Below are positions 35,485-48,240 of a stretch of DNA of 64,000 nt, in pieces. The notes beneath the pieces are model-generated. The model had not been told where the DNA came from and did not search any database. It worked only from the letters and a program-made list of their open reading frames with translations. Within the stretch, counting starts at the first letter, position 1; each line of letters begins with the position of its first letter. Position numbers and translations under genes: made by a program. The stretch is from Thinopyrum elongatum (Eukaryota > Streptophyta > Magnoliopsida > Poales > Poaceae), in the NCBI GenBank assembly GCA_011799875.1, contig CM022303.1, positions 734,075,321 to 734,139,320 of the forward strand, read 5' to 3'.

Positions 35485-36549
35485 AACCAGTCGACTTATA
35501 AACCAGTCCAAGCTCTCACAAGTCAGATGCCTCCTACCTAGCCAGAGTAACGACCCCGTCCAACCTGCTCAGTAGGATGATGACAATAAAAGGCACATCG
35601 ATAGAAAAAGTTAGGGCCTTCCATAAGGCAAGTGTGGTTGCACATTATCTAGTTCAGCTCAGTAACACCCTGACTCGATCCCATCGACGATGGAGGATGT
35701 TTATTACTTCAATTTTTATCTTAACATCTCCACCGCCTTACCATTCCATGATCAAATGATTATTTATGTAATATTTATATGGCATTACAAGCATGGTGAC
35801 AATATGATGCAAATATGATATCAACATAACAAAATACTAAAAGCATTGACAAACATGGCATGAGATCAAACCATAGTATTAACATGATATTTGCAGAATA
35901 AAAGTATTAGCAACTATCCTAGCAACTACAATGTGCACTACTACCAGCAGGACTTGAGCATAGCATGCACATACGATAAAAGGCACTTCATTTCAATACA
36001 CACATACACATAAAGTTCAAGCAAAGTCAACACACAAAGTTTGGGGCTCATGTTAAAAGGTTGGCTTACCTTCAATGCGAGGGTTCCATTTGTCTCGGCA
36101 AGTCCTGAATAATCCGCGGCTGAAAATCCTGGAGTAAATCCTATCCGCAGAACAGCGACATCTATCCAATGAATAGTGTCTTCCAAAATAAATATTTATA
36201 TGGCTATGAAACCAACACCATTGGATCGGGCTCTTCGAAAAATGAATCTGGGCTTTTGAATCACCTCAATCCGATCAATGGTTCAAAACTTATGGTCGTT
36301 CGTTCGTTAAGCAGAAAATAGATAAAAATTGTCCATTTCTACTCTTAGCCGACGAACGTCCACTGGATAACTCTTTCAGCGCCGGGCCTGAGCCAGCACT
36401 GACATCAGAAGCGCCTCTTGGAAGTACGCTTTCACCTTGGGAAACGGGTTCCACCTGAACTGTTTCAACTTAAGTGGAGCGGGCCCGGGAAGTCGGCTCC
36501 TCTCACTGACGAGTGGGGCAGCCGGTCAATGCCTCCCCCGGCTGACGGG
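35485..36549 (-). mobile_element. unclassified LTR-like sequence, copy 2
   Basis: Duplicate of 12331-13396. No coding domain is seen; the LTR reading rests on composition only. Confidence 0.35.
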
Positions 36550-38016
36550 TGATGACCCACAAGTATAGGGATTCTATCATAGTCCTTTCAATAAGTAAGA
36601 GTGTCGAGCCCAATGAGGAGCAGAAGGAATTGGTAGATAAATTTCAGCAAGGATTCACTGTAAAAGCTGTTAGGATAATTTGATAGGTTGTTTGATAGCA
36701 AGATAACTTTAACAAAAAGTAAATAGTAACAAAAGTATAACATTGCAGCAAGTTGCCCGATCCTTAATTGTGCTAAGGACAAGCCAGTTATGTTTCTTAT
36801 ATAGTGATTAAAACGCTCTGGAGGACACACTGAAATATCGCCAGGTTACTTTCATCAAGTTCCATTGAGATTAACTTTCATTGTTTTGATATGTGTTGTG
36901 TGGGTGAACCTATGCTAATATACTGCCCTTACATGGACAAAATACATACTTATGATTATACCCTCCATGCAAGCATCTGCAAATACAAGAGAAGTAATTA
37001 AGATAAATCTAACCATAGCATTAAACTTTTTGATCCAAACTGCCCCTTGTGCAAAAATTCATAAACTAGGGTTTCGTATTCTGTCACTCCAGTAACCCTT
37101 TATAGGTGAAGTGTTATGCAATCGACGTTCATATAACACCACTAGAGAAAGAACACCACAACATAATATCAAAATATTGAACTTTATTCAACTTCTCAAG
37201 ATTACTAATAACAACGCTTCTCTCATGTCCTCAAGAACATAAAGAGCTACTCACAAGACATCATATGGATCATGATCAGTGGGAATGAATATGTGATAAA
37301 CAATCTTAACATAACAATCTTTCACCGATAAAACTTCTAAGCATCAACTACATGATGTAATCAACACAAAAAAGTACTCTCAGCAATAGATCTGAGGTTA
37401 TGGAACATAGTTTGGATAGGGGGATGAAGTGGAGATGGCGGTGAAGATGGTGCTGGTGAAGATGTTGATGGAGATGATGATCCCGGTGATGAATGAAGTG
37501 TTGGTGATGACGATGGCTTCGATTTCCCCCTCCGGAGGGAAGACACCCCGGAGAATCAGCCTGCTAGAGGGCAAAAGTGCTCTACCTCGGTTCCACCTCA
37601 CAGATGGCAGCGAAAAAATCCGAAAAAATTCCATGATTTTTTCAAGGTCAGATGTGACTTATAGGTGAAAGGGCATGGGGAGGCGGTCACCAGGGCCACC
37701 ACGCGGCGGGGGGGGGGGGGCGTGGCCTGCCTGCGTGGCTGCCCTGTGCCTCCTCTCCACCCCATCTTCTGGCTCCTGGCTTCATATATTCTGAAAATAA
37801 TTCACAAAAATCCCTGTCCCTTTTGGAGCTTTGGAAAATTGCTTTTTCTTCTGGTATAAATTAGACCCGGTTTTCCAACTGTCGGGTAATTTCCCTCTCC
37901 GTGTAATTCTTGCAAATTAAAGGGAAAAAGGCATTAGAATTGAGCCATAATGTGAAATATATCATTAATAAAGAGTAAATTATAATAGGAAATAGTGATG
38001 CAAAATGGACGTATCA
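36550..38016 (-). mobile_element. minus-strand solo LTR, copy 2
   Basis: Duplicate of 13397-14868. Target copies acggg are at 36545-36549 and 38017-38021. It is slightly shorter, partly from a shorter G run near 37708-37719. Confidence 0.87.
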
Positions 38017-38021
38017 ACGGG

Positions 38022-38730
38022 CAGGACCGGGATGACTGCGGGCCCCACCGGTCAGTCACACACTTCCTCTCTTCTTCTTCTCTCTCTCGGGTCATCTTCT
38101 TTCTTTTGACGGCTACATCGGAGAGGCCATGGCTGCCCGACCGTGCTCGATGTCAATGCTCCTCCACTCGGTTGCGCCTGTCGATGAGCGAGATGAGCTC
38201 GTGCTGCCATCCCGCACCCAAGGGTAGTCGCTGAGGTGCTCGAGATGGCTTTGAGGGGTGGCCATGGACGGCAGGAGAAAATGGCCATGGCAGCTCTTCG
38301 TCGGGACCACGTGCATCGGCTACTCCGGCTGAAATTGAAGGTGGCGCGAGCTCAGGTGTGCACCAGGGCTCCTCTGAGTGTCTAAAAGGAAGGGAGGGGA
38401 GCCACAGGGGCTCAGGTTCGCAGTGGAGATTGGACGGTAGCCATTGCTGCTGCTGGGGAAGAGGAAGGGCTCCAAGGCTCGATTCAGTGGGCTGGGAGGT
38501 TGCTGAGGATAGGGCGAGCTCGTGCAGCACTTAAACTGATGCAGGTGAAAGCTCAGGTCGATGCTAGCTTCCAACCAACGCCACGGGCGTGCTGTGCTCC
38601 ATTCGTCGTCACCCATGTCGGCAGAAATGACCACCAAGCTCGGTCCCAAGAGTTGCAGGGAAGGGCATAGGCGACAGAGATCAACGCAGACGTCGGCACA
38701 AGTGACGGGCAAGAGAACAGGGGAGGGAAT
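38022..38730 (-). mobile_element. unclassified LTR-like GC-rich sequence, copy 2
   Basis: Duplicate of 14874-15582. No gene recognised. Confidence 0.3.
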
Positions 38731-40325
38731 TGATGGAGTCAAATCCCGCAGATCTCGGGTAGGGGGTCCCGAGCTAGTAGACTTGACACAATGGTAACAG
38801 TAGATGCGAGGTTTTACCCAGGTTCGAGCTCTCTCAAAGATATTATACCCTACGTCCTGCTTATGTTTATTGTATTGGGGTATAGTACGGAGTACTTGTG
38901 TCTACCACGAGATTGTTATGTAAGATTCTAATGATCTACCGACTAGACTAGCCTCGGTTTATATAATGTACCGGAGGCCTAGGATAACATTTGTCCTAGT
39001 TGGCTACATCGGTGGAGAGGAGTCCTTGTCTTGTATGCCATGTATTATGGAATCTTCCTTGTATGCGTCATGGGCTGTCCGAAGTGGCCCAGGACGGAAC
39101 CGACGAAGGGGGTCCTCAGCCCGGGCCATCTGATCGGGAGTCAACAGGGTAAGTACACCCCAGTCTAGGACAACATTAGTAGCCCCTGAACCGGTCTTCA
39201 AATCAGGGACGCTCCTCGGTTCTTCCGAACTGCTCCTCGTCTTCAGTCGTTAGTCTTGAAACCTGGTTCAACAAATCTTCCCATCTTCGTCCTTGTGGAT
39301 CGCTGAAGTACGTCTGAGGAGTATACACGTCGGGCATCCGAGGAGCCCCTCTAATTTCTCGGCCTTTATTAAATGCCTTGTTATTTTTCATGCCACACCT
39401 CGGGTTTCAAGTTTTTCCCGTGTAACACGGTTTCTTCTTGCAATTGAGTTCTGATGCCGGACTGCATCTGAGGTGTCACAGACCACCTCAGTCTTGAGTT
39501 ATCGATGTAGATGGCCGCCCTCCATGAGAAAAAACGTTTTTCACCAAGCCGATTTCTGCGCGGGAATTTTTCACAGAATATTTTTTATTAGTGCAATTTA
39601 TTCTTTGTCGGGATATACTGCTAGTAGCCCTCAAGGTGTGTGCTGGCCAAAAGTCCGGTAAGCACTTGAAGGATAGAAAAAATACCACTAATCCCAATAG
39701 CCCCCAAGGCTCAGGTTGATTCGCAAAATTGGCCTGAGGATCGAATCCTTGCTCAGCAGCATACTTTAGGGGTAAACGCGGCGTGCAGTAGCCCCCAAGA
39801 CTCAGGTTGGGTGTGGCCGACTGACCTGAGGATCGTAATCTCCTTGAAAACCGTATTGCACTTGAAATTGTCAGCATTGAATCGTCAATGCAGTAGCCAT
39901 CGAGACTTGGATTGGGCAACATGGCCGACCCTAGGATCATATCTCCTCAGGAACTTGTTCAGCCAAATACCGACATGTGTGTTTCGCCATTACCGAAGTG
40001 CAGCTCGTCAGGGAAAATGCCGAACTATGGGTCGAACAAGATCCCTCCTGAGCAAAATTATAACTCGGGACAATCCAGGTCGGTTCTCCGGGACCCGTCG
40101 GTCTACCAGCAAGATGCCGGTGTGGAAATAATTTAGACGTCAGCGGCGTGGGCTTGAACAGCTCCCAAGACGATTCTGCGGGACCCGTTGGTCATCCTGT
40201 GAGATGCCGGCGTGGAAAATTTCTGCTTTAACAGCCCCTAGGCCGGCTCTGCGGTACCCGTTGGTCGCCCGCGAGATGCCGGTATGGAAAGTTTGTGCTT
40301 TAACAGCCCCAAGGCCGGCTCTGCG
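38731..40325 (-). mobile_element. gypsy-type LTR part 1, copy 2
   Basis: Duplicate of 15583-17178, including the 72-bp array (about 40082-40325). Confidence 0.5.
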
Positions 40326-42322
40326 TGTAGGAAATATGCCATAGAGGCAATAATAAATGTTATTATTTATTTCCATGTTTGTAATTATGTTTATATTCCG
40401 TGCTATAATTGCCGTGGTTCCTGAGACCGTATATCCATAAAGGCTCTAAGGAAAACCCATGTGCACGTGTGGAATAATAAACGGTAAAATGTATTCCTAG
40501 TCATGCCTCTAAGACTAACTCAAGTGTTGCATGATGATTATATTTTCCTGATCATGGGCATGTCTATGCCGGCAACTTTGAGGACACAATGTTAGAAGAA
40601 CACTTGTGTTGAATCGACCCGATTGATGTTACACTATGAGATACATTCATCACAAGTTTATGGTTAATAACACAGAGAAAGTTAATGTTTGCAGAATTCC
40701 TTAGACCATGAGAGTATCGAGTTCCTTCACACTTGCTTCATGAACTTTGGGTTTGTTAAACGTCATCCGTAACAAGGTGGCTATTACGGCGCCTTACGGG
40801 TTCACGGAAAAGTATGACAAGGACTAGATAGCTCAAGATTGGGATTTGCTCCTCCAATGATGGAGAGATATTCTTGGGGCCCTCTCGGTGTTACGGTATC
40901 CATCATCATCTGGCCAGACACAGCGTGATTTGATCACGGGGATACCGGAACGCGGGAACGAGAAAAGAGAACAATATTGGTAACGAGGTAACTGGCATAG
41001 TGGACAAAGTTGTTGATCCATGGGGATGCCAACAAACTCACCTCGGGTATTTGTAACATATCATGAAGTAACAGGAATAGCAAACGGCAACTACATGTTC
41101 ACTAGAATATTCATTCGTGTGGTTATAGGGGTCAATATGGATGTCCACGGTTCCGCTATTGATCATTGATCGGAAAGTGTTCCGGTCATGTCTATACTTT
41201 ACCGAACCTATAGGGTCACACACTTAAGGGTCATCTATCTGCTGAGTACTAGACAGGGAGTTCGAGAGGAAGAAACCGGAAAAGTTTCGGAGACAACAAA
41301 AAAAGTTTCAGAGAGAGAAACCGGAAAAGTTTCGGTGAAATCGAAAAGTTATTTCGGAGTAAACCATAGAGCCAAAAAGGTTTCGGCACGCGCCTACAAC
41401 TTTTTGGAGGGTGCCGGAAATGTTCTAGGACCTTCCAGAATTTTTACAGAGAGAACTTGCGCGAAAAACTCGATGCCCCCCTATAGGGGACAAGATCCCA
41501 CTATTCATGGGCTGGTCTTAATGGGGTTTCCTTCTAGAAGGAATTCCCTATTTTGGAGGGAGAAAAAGGTGGATGGAAAGGTGGTGGGGCCCCCAAAGGG
41601 GGCAGCCAATTTTGTTCATGGCTTGGGGCGGCCCCCCATGGGGTTTCCTTCCACTATTTGGTGGATAAGATCAAGCCTTCCTTATGTGGCATGGTGGAAA
41701 GATCCAAGCCCCTTTTGGTCTTTTCACCCATGGCCTCTACCCCTTGCTCACCCTATATATAGAGATGGAGAGGGATCTCTAATCAGAATTCTCTCTTAAA
41801 CAAATGCCATGCATGATCTGGCTTTCTCTCCTTCCCTCCACGAAATAGTTTCGTACTGCCGAAAGGCTGTCTAGTCTCCGGTAGGAAATAGTTCTGGATG
41901 GCGAAGACCTACCGGATAGCTGACATCGTATGTGTGCAACCCAGTAGAGAGGTCGTAGTTTCGATCTTAGTTCAAGAGTGCCTCCCGAAGGGCTGTTCGA
42001 GTGACCGTCCGGGACTGTCCAGAGGCCTCCCGAAGGGCTATCCGAGGATCCGTCTGGTGAGACCGTCTGAGGGACTGTCCAGAGGCCTCCCGAAGGGCTG
42101 TCCGAGGATCCAACCAGTGAGCAGACATGGGAGAACAACCTCGCGGTTGGGAGGTTGTAAAATCCTAGATGCAAGGATATGCACCAACGATCTTCACCAA
42201 CTCTACTTCCGCTGCGCTACGAGTTGGTAATGATCAGATCAAAAACCTTGTATGCATCTTCATAGTGGTCCTAGGCTGGTGCATAGGATGGAAAATTGTG
42301 TTTTCTGTCACGTTCCCTTACA
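40326..42322 (+). mobile_element. copia solo LTR, copy 2
   Basis: Duplicate of 17179-19176, with the same termini, a TATA box at 41754-41761 and the three-copy micro-repeat (about 41981-42110). Confidence 0.8.
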
Positions 42323-42958
42323 CTACAAGATGCCGGCATGGATAAAGGTGTGGAAGGCATCAGTTGCTCGGGGAGGTACTCGCCAGGCTATTGAACCCGG
42401 AGCGACATGGTAAGTGCCTCAGTTCAACCTGTTGGTTCAATAAAATATTATTGCACGGTTTTTTCTGTTAGTATGGTAGAAATAATGTTAAGTACGAAGA
42501 TAACAAACAAACAACCTAGTTAGTTATTCCACTGGGGTAGTCCGCCTTCCTACCTTAAAGACAGTCCGATTCCTCTCACATACAAAGTATTTTATTGACC
42601 CCTGGTACAGCGCCGGATTGGGTTGTTCAACCGGGTTTTCGCCGGTTCACAGCAGCCAGCAGGTTGCCCAGATACGGATACGGATATTGCTACGGTGATT
42701 TTTCAAAATGAAATACGTTTTAATATATATAATAAATATTAAAAATATGTAGAAATTATTGATTTTTGTATGAGAATGGAAAAGTAAATTCATAAGTTCC
42801 TTCTTTTTTCAGAAAAAGATAATTCAGAAACACACATATGGTACCTTTTCTAAAACAGACGCTGCTTTCAGCCTTTTGTGTGCCTGTTACAGTTCCGCAA
42901 GAAGTATTTGTTCACAAGATACTTTCTTAACACACATATGGTACCTTTTCTGAAATAG
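42323..42958 (-). mobile_element. gypsy LTR part 2 and unassigned DNA, copy 2
   Basis: Duplicate of 19177-19820. The 30-bp direct repeats before the MED15a fragment lie at about 42830-42858 and 42930-42958; the second now ends aaatag instead of aaacag. Confidence 0.4.
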
Positions 42959-45808
42959 CTCCTGGACTCCCTCCACAAGGGACTAATCAAGTACATACAT
43001 CAGCTATTCCCTTGATATCTCAGCAACAGGCCCGACAGCCAAGTACTTCTACATCTGTACAAGCTTCTTCACTCACTAATATCGGACAGAACTTGCCAGG
43101 TGTCAACCAAACATCAACGATGCAGAATGTGTCTGTCATGCCACAGAACACAATGAATAATGGCTTGGCGCAAGGCACTTCACAAGATATTTATGCCACA
43201 CAAAGGCCAATGGCAGGAAGGCAGCGACAGCAACAATCTCAGCAATCAATTTATCACCAGCAGCAAATGCTGATGAAGTAGAAATTGCCGCATAATTCAC
43301 TTATGCAACCGCATATTCCGCAGCAGCAATATTTGTTGCAGCCAACACAAATGCAATCTTCACAGCAATCCATGATGCAAATGTCGTCTGGCCTTCACCC
43401 TAGGCAGACCACCCCTCCACAGACACAACCAATGACCATGAAGTCAGCTACTCAGAGTGGTATTCAACAGTATCAACTGAATTCCGTACAACAATCTGTG
43501 CAATCATTACTCCAGCAACCTCAGCAATCCATGCATCAACAGCCTTCTTTGCAGAGTCAGCAGCCCAATATTCCTTTACAACAACAGCAACAAGCACAGC
43601 CCTCCATGCATCAACAGCCTTCTTTGCAGTCAGCAGCCCAATATTCCTTTACAACAGCAGCAACAACAGTTGATGGGACAGCAGCCAAATTTACAACAAA
43701 ATCAGCTAATTGGTCAACAAAATGGTGTTGTGGAGATGCAGCAGCAACAGAGGCTAGCAGTTCAGTCAAATAATCTTTTGAATGTGCAGCAAACACAACA
43801 GATGTTGAACCAGCAGGATATGCCTTTTCTGCCATAGCAATTGGGCTTTAGGCAAACGTGTCGAGTCTACAGCAGCAACAACAAAATCAGCAGCAGCAGT
43901 AGCCGCAACAACAAAATCAGTAGCAGCAGCAACAGCAGCTTAGAACTGTGCCTAATGTGTCAAACATGCAGTGGATGCATATGATACAAACAAAAGCTCA
44001 GCAACCACAACAACAACAGCATGCTCAGCAGCCACCAGTGGGTTTCATGCAATCTCAGTGTCAACACAACAAACTTCAACAATCGCAACAGCATCTTATG
44101 TCTCAGTTCCAGTCTCAGCCTAACCAACTACAACAGCAATTAGGGATGCAGCAGCAATTCTCCATGCAGCAAAGACTTCAAACTTCAGGAGGCATGCTCT
44201 TGCAACAAAATAACATGGATCAGCAAAAGCAATTTATTCAGGCACAGAAGGGCCTTCAAGAAGTTTCCTCTAGTAGTAAGTTTTCACATGTACTTTCTTT
44301 TTGAATCTATCGTATGCTCTTAATTGTTCTCATCTTATTTTTCTCCATGTTCCTATATCTATCGTATGCTCTTCCTGTTGTGGCCTTGCTTTCCTTGTGC
44401 AGTTTAAACTACTCTTTGACAACCTTGCTTTTTATGCAGCATCTGCGGACTCTACTGCTCAATCAGGCCATGCAGGTACAGGTGATTGGCAAGAAGAGAT
44501 ATATCAAATGGTAAGACATGATACTAATGTCATCCTTTTTGGCACTCCCTTTCTTGTAACTTCCTAAAATTCGTAGACAGTGACCCCTAGAACAAAGAGG
44601 TATACGGAATTTTGTATGAAAGCGGAGTATGTAGATGCACTACATTCTCGCAGTCTTCTTATAAGATATATATTATATGTATACGGAAGCGATTTTATTT
44701 AATGGGCATCATAGTTTCTTATGTTATTTTAGATTTGTATGCTTCTAAAAGCTACTTGAAATATCTTGCCACTGCCATATTTGCTGACTTTACTGACAAA
44801 CCATTGGTCTATTAGCTGTTCTGTTTTCCTCTCTATGTAGCTTCAGCACCAAATTTATGTGTATGTGGTCTTTGTTGTCGACAGATTCAGAGTTTGAAGG
44901 ACCAATACTTTGCAGAACTCAGTGAATTGTTCAATAAATTATCTCTGAAGCTACAGCATGTTGACAGCATTGTACCACCTCAAGAGCCATCTGAGAAGTA
45001 TGATAGAATGAAGTGCTTTAAAATAATTTTGGACCGTATATTACAAATGCGGCAAATTAGCAAGAGTACTATCAAACCTGCTATGAGGGACAAATTCCTC
45101 AATACGAGAAACAGATTATCAGTATCTTGAATTCACAAAGAAGGAAGCCAGTGCAGCCACCAATATAGCAACAGTTCCAGCCACCTGCAGGTCAAGCTCC
45201 TAATTCTAGCATTACGCAGCAGCAACAGGCTTCCCAAAATTTGCTGCAGCAACATTGCAGCCAACCTGCTATGTTTGTAATTGTTGGCTAACCTTGCATT
45301 TTCACTGGCATTTGGTTCATGTTTGTGCAGGTAAATAAATCATGCATGCTCTCTTGGAGGAGACCCAGGAGATAAACCAACAGCTCATAGACACGGAGCT
45401 CCATGTATGCGAGGACGATTTCGCTGCTACATCTGAAGGAGCTGTCATCAAATGACACATTTACTGCTGTGTTTGTTAGTAGGAGCTTGGAAGTCCATGT
45501 TGGCATTTTGCACAGATGGTAAGTATTTGAAAGCGCTTGCTCAAACTATATGTTCTGGACCTATTTCATCTGCTCATTTCTTTTTGTTGGAATGTTCATT
45601 AGTTCCCAAAGTTCCCGCATGTCAGTGTGTCCTGGTTCTTTAGGTGATGACTGAACAAGCTGTGCTGCAATGGACCTGCATCAGAAACTCGGATGACCTG
45701 TCACTGCGAGAAATTGTAAGGACATGGGACGCAAAGTCATTGCAGTGTGTGTGCTCAGAAGACTGGTGGAGGAAGTTTCAGTTCGAACTGAATTATGGTT
45801 GCTGTGAA
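42959..45808 (+). pseudogene. MED15A: MED15a-like pseudogene fragment, copy 2
   Basis: Duplicate of 19821-22660 with the same exon-intron layout: first donor at 44276, exon ending QEEIYQM, and exon starting IQSLKDQYFAELSELFNKLS near 44884. The lesions differ from copy 1. TAG at 43279 is private to this copy, while the sites of the copy 1 stops at 20447 and 20604 read CAG here. Shared lesions are the 74-bp internal duplication with 2-bp loss, TAG at 43835, the one-base loss in the last conserved exon and the later TAG. The fragment was therefore already a pseudogene before the 23-kb duplication and has since decayed independently. The N-terminal KIX region is absent here too. Confidence 0.8.
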
Positions 45809-45876
45809 AGTTCCATTTTTTACATGGCCAAGTCCCCTGGTGGTTATATTTATAGATATACCTTTATTTAACTAAC

Positions 45877-46457
45877 GGTTGAGCAAAGATTACTTGTGTG
45901 ATGTATTTGTGATTGTATTTACAGAAGCTTGATATGTTTTTTTTAGTTGGTTAGCTTGATATATTAAGAGGCCCTTTTGTGGAGTATATTATTCATATTG
46001 TTGCAAGTAGTTGGGAGTAAATATATTATTAATAAACGGAAAATCTAAATGACCAGTATTAACTACTCTTCCGGCAACCAAGCTAACCATTTCTTTTCTT
46101 TCTGTGTGTTTACTATTTGAGATCCTATTTATTTGTATACACGTGAACCGTGTTTGAACCAATGGCCGAGCCGATCTCTTCGAGACCAGTTTGGTCAGTG
46201 GTCTGACCTTTGAAACTTTTGTTTGGCTGGTTGTGGATGGTAGACGAGGAGACTTGCTGCAGGACAATTTGGATGGCGCCCCGTCTGAGCACAACGTGGA
46301 TGTCATTGATTCTCGCTAGATTCACTGGTTGCGGTCTATCGGGCCACCGTGATAATTCTGCAGTTATCTACCTGCATGTGCTACAGTTATTAACATGGTG
46401 AATATGTAGTTACCCAGCTCACAACTGTAGTTACCCAGTCAATAGTCACCACCACAA
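45877..46457 (+). other. non-coding DNA downstream of MED15a fragment, copy 2
   Basis: Duplicate of 22731-23309; no gene recognised. Confidence 0.3.
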
Positions 46458-46470
46458 TAGTTACATGATT

Positions 46471-47126
46471 TTTTTTTTTTGCGGGTAAAAGAAGCTGATA
46501 TTTACTTGGTAACATTACAGAAAGGTCCACAGAGAAAACAAAATTACAACCACGCCCTCCTGCAAGTCGACCACGCCGGCACCACGAAGCTGTCGGTGGC
46601 ATGCCGTCGCAGCTGCTCCCCTTGACGCCTTGGATCGGGAGCAGACCCCCAGCAAACGGGAAGTCGCCGAGCACCGGTCCCAGAGGACCTACCCCGGAGG
46701 CCGCCGTCGCCGACAAACCGAGCACCATCACCTTCCTCCACTTATTCAACATCTTCCAGATCCGACGCCTACCCAGACCTGGCCGGGGCTTCAAGAGCTC
46801 GAGCAATCCGAAGAACGCCGAGCTCGGATAGGTCGAGCGCGCGATACCGGAGCTCCGCAGAACGCTGTCGTCGAAGGGGACGCGCGCCGACCCCAAAAAC
46901 CACACAAACAGCACCACCACCTCCAAGCCGCCGCCAGCCGGAACCCCACCTAATCCTACACTATGTACAAGCCGGGAAACGAGGTTTCCCCACCCTCCCG
47001 CCGCCGGAGCGGCCGCCGGAGGAGGAGAAAACCCCGAATCCACGGCGAGCGAGGTGGATCGACGGGGAAAGCTCAAGAAATCGCCCCTCTCTACTGTAGA
47101 CGCAGAGGGGAACGGTCCAAGGTCCG
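46471..47126 (-). mobile_element. short poly(A) non-LTR retroposon, copy 2
   Basis: Duplicate of 23323-23978. The tagttacatgatt target copies are intact at 46458-46470 and 47127-47139. The overlapping 228-codon minus-strand frame differs from copy 1 by a single residue, and the 12-T run is the same length. Confidence 0.85.
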
Positions 47127-47178
47127 TAGTTACATGATTGGTTGGATGGATAAGATATAGGTTTGGAATTGATAACTA

Positions 47179-47271
47179 CTCCCTCCGTCCCAAAATAAAT
47201 GACTCAACTTTGTACTAGCTCTAGTACAAAGTTAGTACAAAGTTGAGTCACTTATTTTGGGACGGAGGGAG
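47179..47271. mobile_element. Stowaway MITE, copy 2
   Basis: Duplicate of 24031-24123 with TA flanks. Each copy has one private change in its terminal arms: the left arm in unit 2 (aaataaatgac), the right arm in unit 1 (ttggaacgg). Confidence 0.95.
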
Positions 47272-47273
47272 TA

Positions 47274-48240
47274 CTTGCAAGTAGGTTCTGACGAATACAT
47301 CCTTCAGGGGAAATCTAGTTTCTAATTTGATAAATATTCTCGAATTGTCCGTTAACTCGCACATTACTAGCGTGATAATCATTCATATAGTTACCCAGCA
47401 CACAAATTACACTTAACAACTTGGAATCAACATGAGGAAAATTTATAAAACATATGCTACTACTTTATTGAACAGAGCAACCTGATCACTAGAACGAAAC
47501 TAAAATGTAGGAGCACTTGGCCGAATTTACCTCCAGGCCAGCAAATGATGGGGACAGTGTCAATCACTATGTTATACTGCATCCATCATTTCAACAGTCA
47601 CAAGACACACTAGACGTATTGTCATCTCTCTAATTCTGCTCTAAATCGTGACGCGAACACACCAATTATGATGACATATCCACAACATCAAACACCTGTC
47701 ATAAACATACAAAGCTCACTGTCGTTATGTCTCTAAATTCTTCAGGTTGCAGAAACAGACGGACCAAAAATCACAAATACTCTGTCTTCATGCAGCTACA
47801 TGTTTTCATACACTGTTCTGAATCCTATTTAGAAATCACAAACAGTCCCTAGTCTCCAACTCTCCATACACTCTTCTGAATTGATGTAGCTGATCTTGGC
47901 AGGCAGGAGCCTTTGGACAGGACGTAGGGCAGACACTTGGCAAGGTACAAAACTCGGCACTTCACAAAACTCTCTACACTACACGTACTGTCATCTCTCC
48001 AGTACTTCCCTAAATAGCGACAGCGAACATACTACAATGGCATCTCCACGACACGCTCAGCGCGTACTGCTTCTACAGCCAAATGAATCATGCCCAAACA
48101 AATATCATGCATAAACATACATCACTCACTCACTGCCATTACGTTTGTAGATTCTTCCTTGAGGTTACAGCAACCAACTGAAAGGATATATAAAAATCAC
48201 AAATAGTCTCTAGCCTCCATGCAGCTACATTATTAATTGT
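47274..48240. other. non-coding DNA with diverged internal duplication, copy 2
   Basis: Duplicate of 24126-25090. No gene recognised. Confidence 0.4.
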